NCBI GenBank assembly: GCA_964615095.1
Contig: CAZTPX010000015.1
Span: forward strand, 40,141 to 104,140
Direction: 5' to 3'
From: JANXQG01 sp964615095
Lineage (GTDB): Bacteria > Planctomycetota > Planctomycetia > Pirellulales > Thermoguttaceae
DNA length: 64,000 bases
Shown: piece by piece, positions 42,069 to 51,100 of the stretch
How positions within the stretch are numbered: the stretch's first letter is position 1
How the letters are laid out: each line of letters starts with the position of its first letter
The notes under the pieces: model-generated
The model's database searches: none
What the model saw: only the letters and a program-made list of their open reading frames with translations
What the model was told of the DNA's origin: nothing
Translations under genes and position numbers: made by a program

Positions 42069-44588
42069 ATGAAATACTTCCAACGCTCGATCACGTTCAT
42101 CATCACCGGGACGCTCCTTGCCGCTGCCGCGACAACCTTGCCGGCCCAAGCCGTCTCGCCCGCGTCCGCAACCGCTTCTCGTGCCGCGGAGGCCGCACGC
42201 CTGATTGGCGTGTTGCGGTCCAACGCAGCAACCTTCGACAAGGCCAGGGCCTGCCAACAATTGGCCGTTCTGGGCAACAAGGAGGCCGTGCCCGCGCTGG
42301 CCGATCTCTTGGCCGACGAAAAACTCGCCGCCTACGCGCGTTGCGGGCTGGAATCGATCGACGATCCGTCCGCCGCCGAGGCGCTGCGTACGGCGATGAG
42401 CCATCTCCATGGTGAACTGCTAGTGGGTGTGGTCAACTCGATCGGAGTCCGCCGTGACGCCAAGGCTGTCGGCTCGCTGGCCAAGATCGCTGCGGATGCA
42501 TCCTCCGGCGCGGCCGCCGAAGCGCTGATGGCCCTGGGGCGGATTGCCACACCCGCGGCCGTCGAGACCCTGCGACATTCGATCAAGGCCAATCCGGCGG
42601 CGACTCGCGCGGCCACCGCCGACGCCGGCCTGGTCTCTGCCGAGCGGCTGCTGGCCCTGGGGCAGCGGGACCGAGCGGCGGCGATGTACGACGCCATCCG
42701 CACGGCCGATGTGCCCAAGCCGGCCCGGTTGGCGGCAACCCGCGGCGCAATCCTGTTGGGCGGTGCGAGCTTGTTGGCCAAGGAACTTAAGGCGGACGAC
42801 GGTGCGATGTTTGTCGTGGCGGTCGACGCAAGCCGTCGTTTGCCGGACGGCCCGGTGACGCGACTGCTGCTGGACACGCTGAGCGCCGTTCCGCCGGCAA
42901 GGCAAGTATTCGTGATCGGCGCGCTGGAAAAACGCCACGACCCGGCGGTGATTGTCGCCGTGCAAAAGACCGCGACCAGCGGTCCGGCCGAGGTCCGCCT
43001 GGCGGCGATTCGCGCCTTGGGCGAACTGGCCGATCCGTCGAGCGTGCCGGTCCTGCTGGCGGCCTTCACGGCCCCCGAGCCGGCCCTGTCCGAAACGGCG
43101 CAAGCCAGTCTGGCCAAACTCGCCGGGCCGGGAATCGATGCCGCCATCGCCACCGAGTTGGACCGTGCCAATCCGAAGATTCGGCTGGCCCTGCTGGATG
43201 TCGTCGCGCGGCGGAGGATCGTTGCCGCCGTGGCCGCCGTCATGAAGGCCGCCGACGATCCGCAGCCTGAGGTTCGCCTGGCCGCGATTCGCGCCCTGGG
43301 CCGAATCATGGGCCAGCAGGAATTCCCGGTCCTGGTGGCAAGGCTGTTGACCGCCAAGAACGCGGAAGAGAGCAGGTTGCTGAAAGAGTCCCTCCAGGTT
43401 GCCTCCTCTCGGATTTCCGACCGCGATGCATGTACCCAGAAGCTGGCCGGCCAGTTAAGCGGATCATCCCTCGCCACGCATTGCACGCTGCTGGAATGGA
43501 TCGGGCGGGTCGCTGGTGCCAAGGCGCTGGAGATTGTTGTTGCCGATGCCCGCAACGCCAACATGGAGATCCAGGACGCCGCCATGCGGGCACTGGGCAA
43601 TTGGCCGAGCGTCGATGCCGCGCCGGCGTTGCTGGACATGGCAAAGACAATGGGGTCTGACAAGCTCAAGTCGCGTGCCCTCCGCGGCTATATCCGTTTG
43701 GCGCGGCAGATGGATCTGTCGGCAGAGCAGCGCCTGGCCATGTGCCAAGAGGCCCTGCGTGCAGCCCAGCGCGACGACGAAAAGAAACTCGCCCTGGCGG
43801 TGCTGGTCCGCATCCCCTCGCCCAAGACGCTGGCCGTGGCCGGCTCCTGCTTGGGCCAGGCGGGGGTCAGGGACGAAGCCGCCAGTACGGCCATCGCAAT
43901 CGCCGAGAAGATCGTGCGGAGCGAGCCGGGCGCCGTTGCGGTCGCCATGCAGCAAGTGCTCGAAGCCCGTCCGGCCGGGCAGCAGGCTGCACGGGCCAAG
44001 TCGCTGCTGGAGCGTACGGCCTTCAAGGGCCAGTCGCTTTTCGACGGCCACACGTTCCAGGGCTGGGAAGGCGATACGGCCAAGACGTTCCGCATCGAGG
44101 ACAGAGCGATTGTCGGTGGCACGCTCAAGGCCCGCGTTCCCCATAACGACTTCCTCTGTACGACGAAGTCTTATAAAAACTTCGTTCTCCGCGCCGAGTG
44201 CAAGCTGCTGGGCAACGCCAACGGCGGCATCCAGTTCCGCTCGCAACGCGTGCCCAATCACTTCGAGGTCTCGGGCTTCCAGGCCGACATGGATACCGGT
44301 CCCGATGGCGGCTACTGGGGTTCACTCTACGACGAATCGCGGCGGAACCGCAATCTGGTGGCCCCCGAGAAGGCCTTGCTCCGCAAGATCGTCAAGCCCG
44401 GCTGGAACCAGTACGAGATCCGCTGCGAAGGGCCGCGGATCCGCTTGTTCCTCAACGGCGTGCAGACGGTCGATTACACCGAGCGCGACCCGAAGATCCC
44501 CCAAAGCGGCATCATCGGCCTACAGATCCACGGCGGCGATCCGAGCGAGGCCTGGTATCGCAACATCGTGATCGAGGAGCTGCCATAA
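42069..44588 (+). CDS. HEAT-repeat + DUF1080 (3-keto-glycoside hydrolase-like) protein
   Basis: 839 residues with a signal peptide (FIITGTLLAAAATTLPAQA). Residues about 45-645 are Ala/Leu-rich HEAT-like repeats (VRLAAIRALGELADPSSVPV, EVRLAAIRALGRIMG). Residues about 655-839 are a DUF1080 jelly-roll: GQSLFDGHTFQGWEG, NFVLRAECKLLGNANGGIQF, GYWGSLYDESRRN and SGIIGLQIHGGDPSEAWYRN. DUF1080/PF06439 proteins include 3-keto-disaccharide and 3-keto-glucoside hydrolases. Together with the Tat-exported oxidoreductase upstream, it probably handles oxidised sugars outside the cytoplasm, with the HEAT part serving as a scaffold. Confidence 0.87.
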   Translation: MKYFQRSITFIITGTLLAAAATTLPAQAVSPASATASRAAEAARLIGVLRSNAATFDKARACQQLAVLGNKEAVPALADLLADEKLAAYARCGLESIDDPSAAEALRTAMSHLHGELLVGVVNSIGVRRDAKAVGSLAKIAADASSGAAAEALMALGRIATPAAVETLRHSIKANPAATRAATADAGLVSAERLLALGQRDRAAAMYDAIRTADVPKPARLAATRGAILLGGASLLAKELKADDGAMFVVAVDASRRLPDGPVTRLLLDTLSAVPPARQVFVIGALEKRHDPAVIVAVQKTATSGPAEVRLAAIRALGELADPSSVPVLLAAFTAPEPALSETAQASLAKLAGPGIDAAIATELDRANPKIRLALLDVVARRRIVAAVAAVMKAADDPQPEVRLAAIRALGRIMGQQEFPVLVARLLTAKNAEESRLLKESLQVASSRISDRDACTQKLAGQLSGSSLATHCTLLEWIGRVAGAKALEIVVADARNANMEIQDAAMRALGNWPSVDAAPALLDMAKTMGSDKLKSRALRGYIRLARQMDLSAEQRLAMCQEALRAAQRDDEKKLALAVLVRIPSPKTLAVAGSCLGQAGVRDEAASTAIAIAEKIVRSEPGAVAVAMQQVLEARPAGQQAARAKSLLERTAFKGQSLFDGHTFQGWEGDTAKTFRIEDRAIVGGTLKARVPHNDFLCTTKSYKNFVLRAECKLLGNANGGIQFRSQRVPNHFEVSGFQADMDTGPDGGYWGSLYDESRRNRNLVAPEKALLRKIVKPGWNQYEIRCEGPRIRLFLNGVQTVDYTERDPKIPQSGIIGLQIHGGDPSEAWYRNIVIEELP

Positions 44589-44954
44589 GGTCAAGTTGGC
44601 CGAAGCATGATCGACGAAGGGTTGGGGATTTCGCCCAGATTGACTTTCGCGTTTCGTAACTATTTGACGGAATGAAAAGGACGACCCCTGCCAGCTTGCC
44701 TGGCAGGTGAGAGAGTCTTGTGAGCGAAGAGGCGACGGCGAATAGATATTTCGTAGACCCCTGCCGGCTTGTCCGGCTGGTGAATGAGTCTTGTGAGCGA
44801 TGGAGGCCGCGGGCATTGCTAATAAGACTTCTTCACCGGCCGGACAAGCCGGCAGGGGTCGTGGATTGATTGGCGCAGGCTATACTCGCTAAAAAGACTC
44901 TTTCACCGACCCGGACAAGCCGGGTGGGGTCGTAGATGGCCAAATGCCTTCGCG
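44589..44954. repeat. Cluster of four REP-like GACCC..GGACAAGCC elements
   Basis: Four copies occur: two in the sense GACCCCTGCC-GCTTG (near 44691 and 44758, each followed by AGTCTTGTGAGCGA) and two inverted (near 44835 and 44901, the last reading CACCGACCCGGACAAGCCGG). Each arm is itself a small hairpin. The same family returns at 56585-56625, 56746-56780 and 58745-58845. No gene is seen between the DUF1080 gene and the convergent oxidoreductase. Confidence 0.8.
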
Positions 44955-45956
44955 TTATTTCTTCCCTGCGGCCTTCTTCATCACGCTTTCAATGCTCACG
45001 GCCGCGCCGCCCAGACGCTTGCTCTCGTCGGCGGCCTCCATGAATGCCAGGATCTCCAGCGTCTCGGCCGGCGAGACCGGCGGCCGGCCCGTCTTGAAGA
45101 ACCGCACGATCTCGACCACCAGCGGCCGATAGCCCTCGTACTTGCCGGCTGAACCACTGGCCTTGCTCCCCTGGACCTCAGCGCCATAATCCTCCTTGGC
45201 GACGAAGATCCCCGTGCGGCCGCCCGCCCATGTACCCACGACCTTGTCCGCCGCCGGGCGAGTGACCGTCTGGCAGCCGGGGCCCATGATCGTGAACAAC
45301 GTTTCCACGCCGTGGATGCCGTACCAGAAGAGGTCGGGATGGTGCGGCTCCAGGTGCAGCGGGCCCCAGGCTGTGCAGCTTTTCACCTCGCCGAAACGCG
45401 AGTCCTTCTCGCGCACCGCCTGGAAGCCGGAACTGAAGCGCAGCGACGAGGCGGAGAAGCAGGGCACGTGCTTTTCCTCGGCCAGGCGAAAGATCTGCAT
45501 GGCGTCGGCCAGCGAGGCAGCCATTGGCTTGTCGATGAAGAGCGGCTTGCCGGCGGCAATCACCGGCCGGGCCTGCGCCAGGTGCGGGCGCCCGTCCACG
45601 CTCATCAGCAGCACGACGTCGACCTTCTTGAGCAACTCGTCAATGGAATCGACGATCTCGACACCCAGGCCGCGGAGTTCCTTGGTATAGCCCTCGACCC
45701 GGTTCCAACTGCTGGGAATATCGCGGCTGCCGCCGGGATAGCCAGCCACGATCTTCAGTTGCGCCAGTTCGCCGGTCGCTTTTGGATCGTTGAGCATTTG
45801 GGCGAAGGCGACGACGTGCGACGTATCCAGGCCGATCATGCCGGCGCGAATCGTACCCGCTTTGCCGCTCGGGGGCGCATCGGCGGCCGATAACGTAGTG
45901 GTGACAAAAGAAAGCCCGAGGAGAAGAAACAGAGTCTTTTGGGAAGAACGCTTCAT
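44955..45956 (-). CDS. Secreted Gfo/Idh/MocA-type oxidoreductase
   Basis: 333 residues with a Sec-type signal peptide (TLFLLLGLSFVTTTLSAAD). A Rossmann domain carries AGMIGLDTSHVVAFAQML, VDVVLLMSVDGRPHLAQARP and DKP (PLFIDKPMAASLAD) where most relatives have EKP. A second domain includes WYGIHGVETLFTIMGPGC with the family His. It is shorter than the 40626 protein and lacks a Tat motif; export of a cofactor enzyme by Sec would be unusual, so its location is uncertain. It is convergent with the HEAT-DUF1080 gene. Confidence 0.83.
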   Translation of the reverse strand: MKRSSQKTLFLLLGLSFVTTTLSAADAPPSGKAGTIRAGMIGLDTSHVVAFAQMLNDPKATGELAQLKIVAGYPGGSRDIPSSWNRVEGYTKELRGLGVEIVDSIDELLKKVDVVLLMSVDGRPHLAQARPVIAAGKPLFIDKPMAASLADAMQIFRLAEEKHVPCFSASSLRFSSGFQAVREKDSRFGEVKSCTAWGPLHLEPHHPDLFWYGIHGVETLFTIMGPGCQTVTRPAADKVVGTWAGGRTGIFVAKEDYGAEVQGSKASGSAGKYEGYRPLVVEIVRFFKTGRPPVSPAETLEILAFMEAADESKRLGGAAVSIESVMKKAAGKK

Positions 45957-46290
45957 TGGGATCGCCTTTGGGGGTTTGAGGACTTAACAGACGGTATACT
46001 CGAAACGTCTCTGATTTTCAAGGACCTGAGATAAATTGGACAATTTAGCCACAAAGAAAGGTGATCACGAAATCCCGAAAGTACGAAAACGCGAAACCAG
46101 AGAGAATTCAGCGAAATACCTGCGGTCGGCGGATCGTTTTCCTTTCGTTATTTCGTTCTTTCGGGATTTCGTGATTCCTTTCCTTGCTTGGAGTGTATTT
46201 TAGCCCTCTGGGTCTAGGGACTTGCCCACACTTCCGCGTCGAATTACTATTGCCCTTGTACAATGTTACGTTCGCCCCGGAGAAACAAAC
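45957..46290. other. Divergent intergenic region with inverted repeat (46065-46176)
   Basis: ATCACGAAATCCCGAAAG (46065 on) pairs with 46152-46176 with few mismatches, around a 62-nt AT-rich spacer. It sits between two divergent genes. CGGAGAAAC at 46278-46286 is the ribosome-binding region of the plus-strand gene. Confidence 0.65.
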
Positions 46291-47694
46291 ATGCGTTCCA
46301 TGTTTTCACAGTCCTTGGCGGCCCTGGCGGTCCTGCTCGCCTTGCCGCTGACGGCCGCGCCTGCGGAGGACACGCTCGTTGTGCGCCCCAAGGAGATCGA
46401 CGACGTGCTGGTCAATCCGGGCATCGGATTCATGACTTTCCAACGCTTCAATGGCGACAAGCTCAACGAGGGCAAGACCTGGACCGAGGGCTTTCCCATC
46501 GTCTACCAGCCGCCGACAGGCAAACTCCAGACCGAGGGCCACCCGCTGACCTCCCTGGCCTACTTCCGCGTTTGCTGGCGTTTCATCGAGCCGGCCCAAG
46601 GCCAATATCGCTGGGACCTGATCGACAAGGCCCTGGAGACAGCCGGCCAGCACCGGCAGACGCTCCTGCTGCGAATCGCCCCTTATCAAGGCACGGTCGA
46701 CGTGCCCGCGTGGTACCGCGCCATGGTCGGCCCGGCGCGGGGCCTGCCCGAACCCCGCTGGACGATCGACCCCGAGGATCCGCGCTACGTCAAGTATTTC
46801 GGCGGTATGGTCCGGGCCTTGGGCAAACGCTACGACGGCAACCCGCTGCTGGAGAGCGTGGATGTTTCCCTGGTCGGGCCGTACGGCGAGGGAGCGGGCA
46901 CCGAGCGATTGAGCGAGAAGACCATCGCGGGGCTGGTCGACTGCTACCTCGACACCTTCCCCAAGACCGATCTGCTCATGCAGCTCAGCGACGTGCGGAG
47001 CAACCGCTACGCCCTCTCGAAGCGGAGCGTCGGTTGGCGAGTGGACTGCCTGGGCGACCTGGGCGGCTTCAGCAAGACCTGGTGCCACATGTTCGACGCC
47101 TACCCTCAAGGCATCATCCGCAACGGCATGCAAGACGCCTGGCGGAAGGCCCCCGTGAGCCTGGAGGTCTGCTGGGTGATGCAACACTGGAAGGACATGG
47201 GCTGGAACATCGACTACATCATCGACCAGTCGTTGAAGTGGCACATTTCGTCGTTCAACGGCAAGTCTTCGGCGGTTCCCAAGGAGTGGCAGCCGCAGGT
47301 GGATCGCTGGCTGAAGCGGATGGGCTATCGCTTCGTGCTCCGCAAGTTTACGTGCCCGGTGCGGGTCAAGGCGGCGGCGACGTTCGAGTTCACCTCCTGG
47401 TGGGAGAACAAGGGGGTCGCCCCCTGCTATCGGCCCTTCCGCCTGGCCTTCCGCCTGCACGGCGGCGGGCATAGCGCGGTCCTGATTGCCACCGCCGATA
47501 TTCGTACATGGCTGCCCGGCGACAATCTCTGCGACGGAGTGATTGCCCTGCCCGCCGATCTTCCCGCCGGGCAATACGACTTGGCGATCGGCATCGTGGG
47601 GCAGCAGTCCGACAAGCCACAGGTCAAGCTGGCGATCGCCGGTGCGGACGCGGAAGGGTGGTATCCGATGGGGAAGATTGAGGTAGAGAAGTGA
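46291..47694 (+). CDS. Secreted DUF4832-like glycosidase-type protein
   Basis: 467 residues from the ATG at 46291; a longer frame from 46222 adds no signal peptide. The signal is SLAALAVLLALPLTAAPAED. The sequence NPGIGFMTFQRFNGD, YFRVCWRFIEPAQGQYRWDL and LLLRIAPYQG is characteristic of TIM-barrel proteins with a C-terminal DUF4832 beta domain (FEFTSWWENKGVAPCYRPF). These are related to retaining glycosidases, and Glu residues in VGPYGEGAG could be catalytic (inference). Substrate not known. Confidence 0.72.
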   Translation: MRSMFSQSLAALAVLLALPLTAAPAEDTLVVRPKEIDDVLVNPGIGFMTFQRFNGDKLNEGKTWTEGFPIVYQPPTGKLQTEGHPLTSLAYFRVCWRFIEPAQGQYRWDLIDKALETAGQHRQTLLLRIAPYQGTVDVPAWYRAMVGPARGLPEPRWTIDPEDPRYVKYFGGMVRALGKRYDGNPLLESVDVSLVGPYGEGAGTERLSEKTIAGLVDCYLDTFPKTDLLMQLSDVRSNRYALSKRSVGWRVDCLGDLGGFSKTWCHMFDAYPQGIIRNGMQDAWRKAPVSLEVCWVMQHWKDMGWNIDYIIDQSLKWHISSFNGKSSAVPKEWQPQVDRWLKRMGYRFVLRKFTCPVRVKAAATFEFTSWWENKGVAPCYRPFRLAFRLHGGGHSAVLIATADIRTWLPGDNLCDGVIALPADLPAGQYDLAIGIVGQQSDKPQVKLAIAGADAEGWYPMGKIEVEK

Positions 47695-48195
47695 ACGACC
47701 CTCGCCTGAAGGCGAGGGCTTCAAAGGCAACGGGATGAGCTACGGACTGAAGTCCTTCGCACATCCCGAATTGAATAACCTGACACAAAGAGCTCACAGT
47801 TCGAGCCTTTTCGAGAAAACACATAACCACAAGACGGAATTCCCTCGCACAACAACGTCTAACGTATCCTAAAGGTTTCGCCTGAAGGCGAGGGCTTCAT
47901 TCCCTCCCATCGAGAGACAGTGAGCTCGGGCCGGGCCGCCAACTAACGCGAACGGCGAGGGTTGTTCGTCATCCCGGAGGGATGCAAGCAATTAGCCCGG
48001 GGTCGCGCAGCGCACCCCGGGGAAATCGACCATCGCGATACCCCTGACCCCAAAGGGGTCGCAGCACCTGCGCGCTGCGACCCCTTCGGGGTCAATCTGC
48101 CAAACGATGCTCCATGACCGGCGGTGGCGCTGCGCTTACCACCGGCTAATCGCTTTGACCCTTTCGGGGTCGGTTGTCGACTATGGAGCGGCCAG
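47695..48195. other. 501-bp intergenic region with several hairpins
   Basis: CCTCGCCTGAAGGCGAGG at about 47700-47717, immediately after the stop at 47694, could terminate the DUF4832-like gene; its core recurs at about 47880. A larger palindrome at 48046-48065 / 48074-48093 (GACCCCAAAGGGGTCGCAGC, one mismatch) lies near the end of the convergent NHL gene. No coding region was recognised. Confidence 0.6.
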
Positions 48196-51100
48196 TCACT
48201 CTTTCTGAAAAACCCACCTCCCCCACAGACTCGGCTCAAGCATCGCCTCGCTGGGCACGTCGCTGGTGATACCGGTGGCCTTGTTGCTCCAGTAGACGCG
48301 GTGCAACGTTTGAAAACCGTTGCCGCGGAGGATGCCCAGGTCGGCCCGGATCGACTGGCCAGGCTCCGGCTTGAGATTCAAAACGGCCAGGGGGATGGAA
48401 AGCTCATAGTTGCCCTCGGCGGCCGCGAACTGCAACTGGCCGCTCACGTCATCCACGCGATCGATCGTGATCGTTCGCCAAGGCGACGAGAAGGGCACCG
48501 GCTCTTTCGTCCCGGGCACAACGGGCCGATAGACCAATGCCCGCGGCTTGCCATGGACCAGGGTCACCAAGAGCCGCAGATCGCCCTGCACGGGGTTCTG
48601 CCGGGCATCGTCGGCGCGGGGATTAGCGCCGATCATGATGTCCAACGCGCCGCCGCTCTTGAAGGGCGCGAGCGGCGTTTCGCCGCTGTTTTGCAGCAGA
48701 TTGGGATCGGCCGTGCGGAAGGCGGCATACAGCCGATCACCGGCCACGGCCACCGCGGCGGTGACGTTGTAGGGCTTGCTGTTGCTGTCGAAGAAGGCGG
48801 CCACTCCGCTCTTGTCGATCGTGGCCCATTGGGCGTCGGCCCAGTCGTCCAGCTTGCCGTCGACCGCGGGCGCGGGCTTGCCCAGCGGCACGCGCAAGGT
48901 GAGTCGGCCCTGCGCGCGCTGCCGCTCAAGCTCGCCTTGTACCAGGTATTCCTGCGCGCTGCGAAGGTCCTCACGACTTACGCTGAACGAAGTTTCGCTC
49001 AGGCGGCGGATGTGATCCAGCCCCTCGACCCGCACCAGGCTAGTCCGCGCCCCGTCGACCAGGTAGACCTCGCCATCGGCGGTCTGCGTGATCGACGGCC
49101 AGAAGTTCTCGTCGTGCAGCGTCAGGTCGTTGAGCCGCATGCCGCGCTGGGCGGCGGGCATGGCCCACGAGCGGCCGCAACGGACGTCGTGGAACAATTC
49201 GCTCACAAAGAGGCCGTCGGCCGTAAAGACGTAAACGTTTCCCTGGTTGCCGTTGACCGCCCACAGCGGCCCGGCATCGCCGCCTCGCGGTGTGACGAAC
49301 CCACCCAGCAGCCGCGTGGTGCCGATTACCTCGCCGGTCCGATCGGGGGCGGGCGATTCGTGCGAGGCGTGCAGCCCCGGCCAGAGGTCCGGATAGGACC
49401 AGCGCGACTGGCCGCGATAGACACCTCCCAGCGACTGCGGGGCGTAGGGTTTGGGCGCTACGGTCAGGATCGTCCAACCGCTAGGCTCGACCAGGGCCTG
49501 GTCGCCACCGGACGAGGTGGGCGGCTGCGCGCCTTCGACCAGCGTCTCCGCCGCGGCCAAGTCGTAAACCGGCGCACCTGAGGCGGTGAACCGCTGCGGC
49601 ACGTAACGCACCGTGCGGCTGTCGACGCGCGAAACCACGGCCGAAAGATCGGGCATTAGCGTCACGCCGCCCGACGAGGCCTTCAGGAACGTCACTTCTT
49701 CCGGCTGCACCAGCCCATCGCCGTTGCTGTCCGACCAGGCGAACACGAGATCCGCGGACCACGCCCCGTTGCGAAGTTCCACGCCGGCGGGCACCCGCGA
49801 CTTGAAGGCCTCGGTCTTCAACACGCTCCAATCGCTGGCACGGCCCAGGGCGGCCACCGGAACGGCCACGCCCTCGCAATCCAGCCACAACATGGCCAGG
49901 CTGGCGCCGTTGGTCGGATTGCTGTTGTAGCAATTCGTGAAGTAACGCCGCCGGCCTGAAGCCGTTTCCCGGTAGAGCGGCGTTTCCGGCTGGCCATCCA
50001 CGCCGAATCCGTTGGGCAGGCCAAGCTGCCCGGGGCCCGGCCGGAAAAAGACCCGCAAGGGCTTGTCGACGCCGCGGGTCCAATCGAGTTGGAATTCCAT
50101 GCCGTGGTAGTAGAATCGCGTCTTGTCGATCGGATCGAGCTTGCCGCCACCGCCGTATTCCGCGGGGCCGTAGAAGGCGCGGACCAGGCGGCCATCGAGC
50201 GTCCAGACGCTGACCCGCTTGGGCTGGAAGTCGGTCTCGGCAACCCATAGATGTCCGTTCTCGTCGATGGCCAATCCGTTGGGGTTGTTCATGTGCAGCG
50301 GATCATAGGGCCCGGCCTTCGGCGCCCCCGCAGCGCCGATCACGCGCAGTGGCTTGCCGCTTGCATCGAAGACCTTTACCTGGTGGCTGTTGCCGCGGTC
50401 GCTGACATAGAGATTCCCCTGGGCATCCAGGGCTACGTGTTGCGGATCTTCCAGCCCGCCGGAAACGAGGATCTCGGGAGCGGGCAAAGTATCCGGCACA
50501 CTCCGTGTGCCGCTGACCTCCGGCACACGGAGTGTGCCGGATACCTTGAGTTGGTAGCGGTGTAATTGCTTGCCGGCCAGCGCCAGCAGCCGTCCTTGGG
50601 CGTCGAATGCCAAGCCGCGCGGGTCCTTGAGCGAAACCGTGGCGAGCAGCTTGCCGGCCTTGGCATCGACCAGCAGCAACTCGTTCTGCTTGGGCAGGCT
50701 GCACGCCAGCAGTCCGTTGTGGATGGCCAGCCCCGAGAGGGCCGAGGCGTCCTTGCCGCCGGGGAACGTGTACTTGATGACTGGCTTGTCGCCGGAGCGG
50801 GTGATGGCGGTGAGCCGCAGTTCACCCTCCCAGGCCGAGCCGGCGTAGAGGTGGACGTCCTCGACCGCCTTGGGGCCGGTATCGCAGGCCAAATAGGGAG
50901 CACCGGTCCAGGCCCCGCCGATCCAGCCCACGCCTCCTTGCTTTTTCCCTTCCAGATCGACCCAGGCCAGACCGTCGCCGCCCTCGCTCACGTAGCTGCC
51001 CAGGTAAACCAGCGGCCGACCGTTGTGGCTCTTGTCGCCGGGCACGAACATCGCGCTGCTGGGCGGCGTGTGGTTCGTCAGCCAGCCGCCCGTGTGATCC

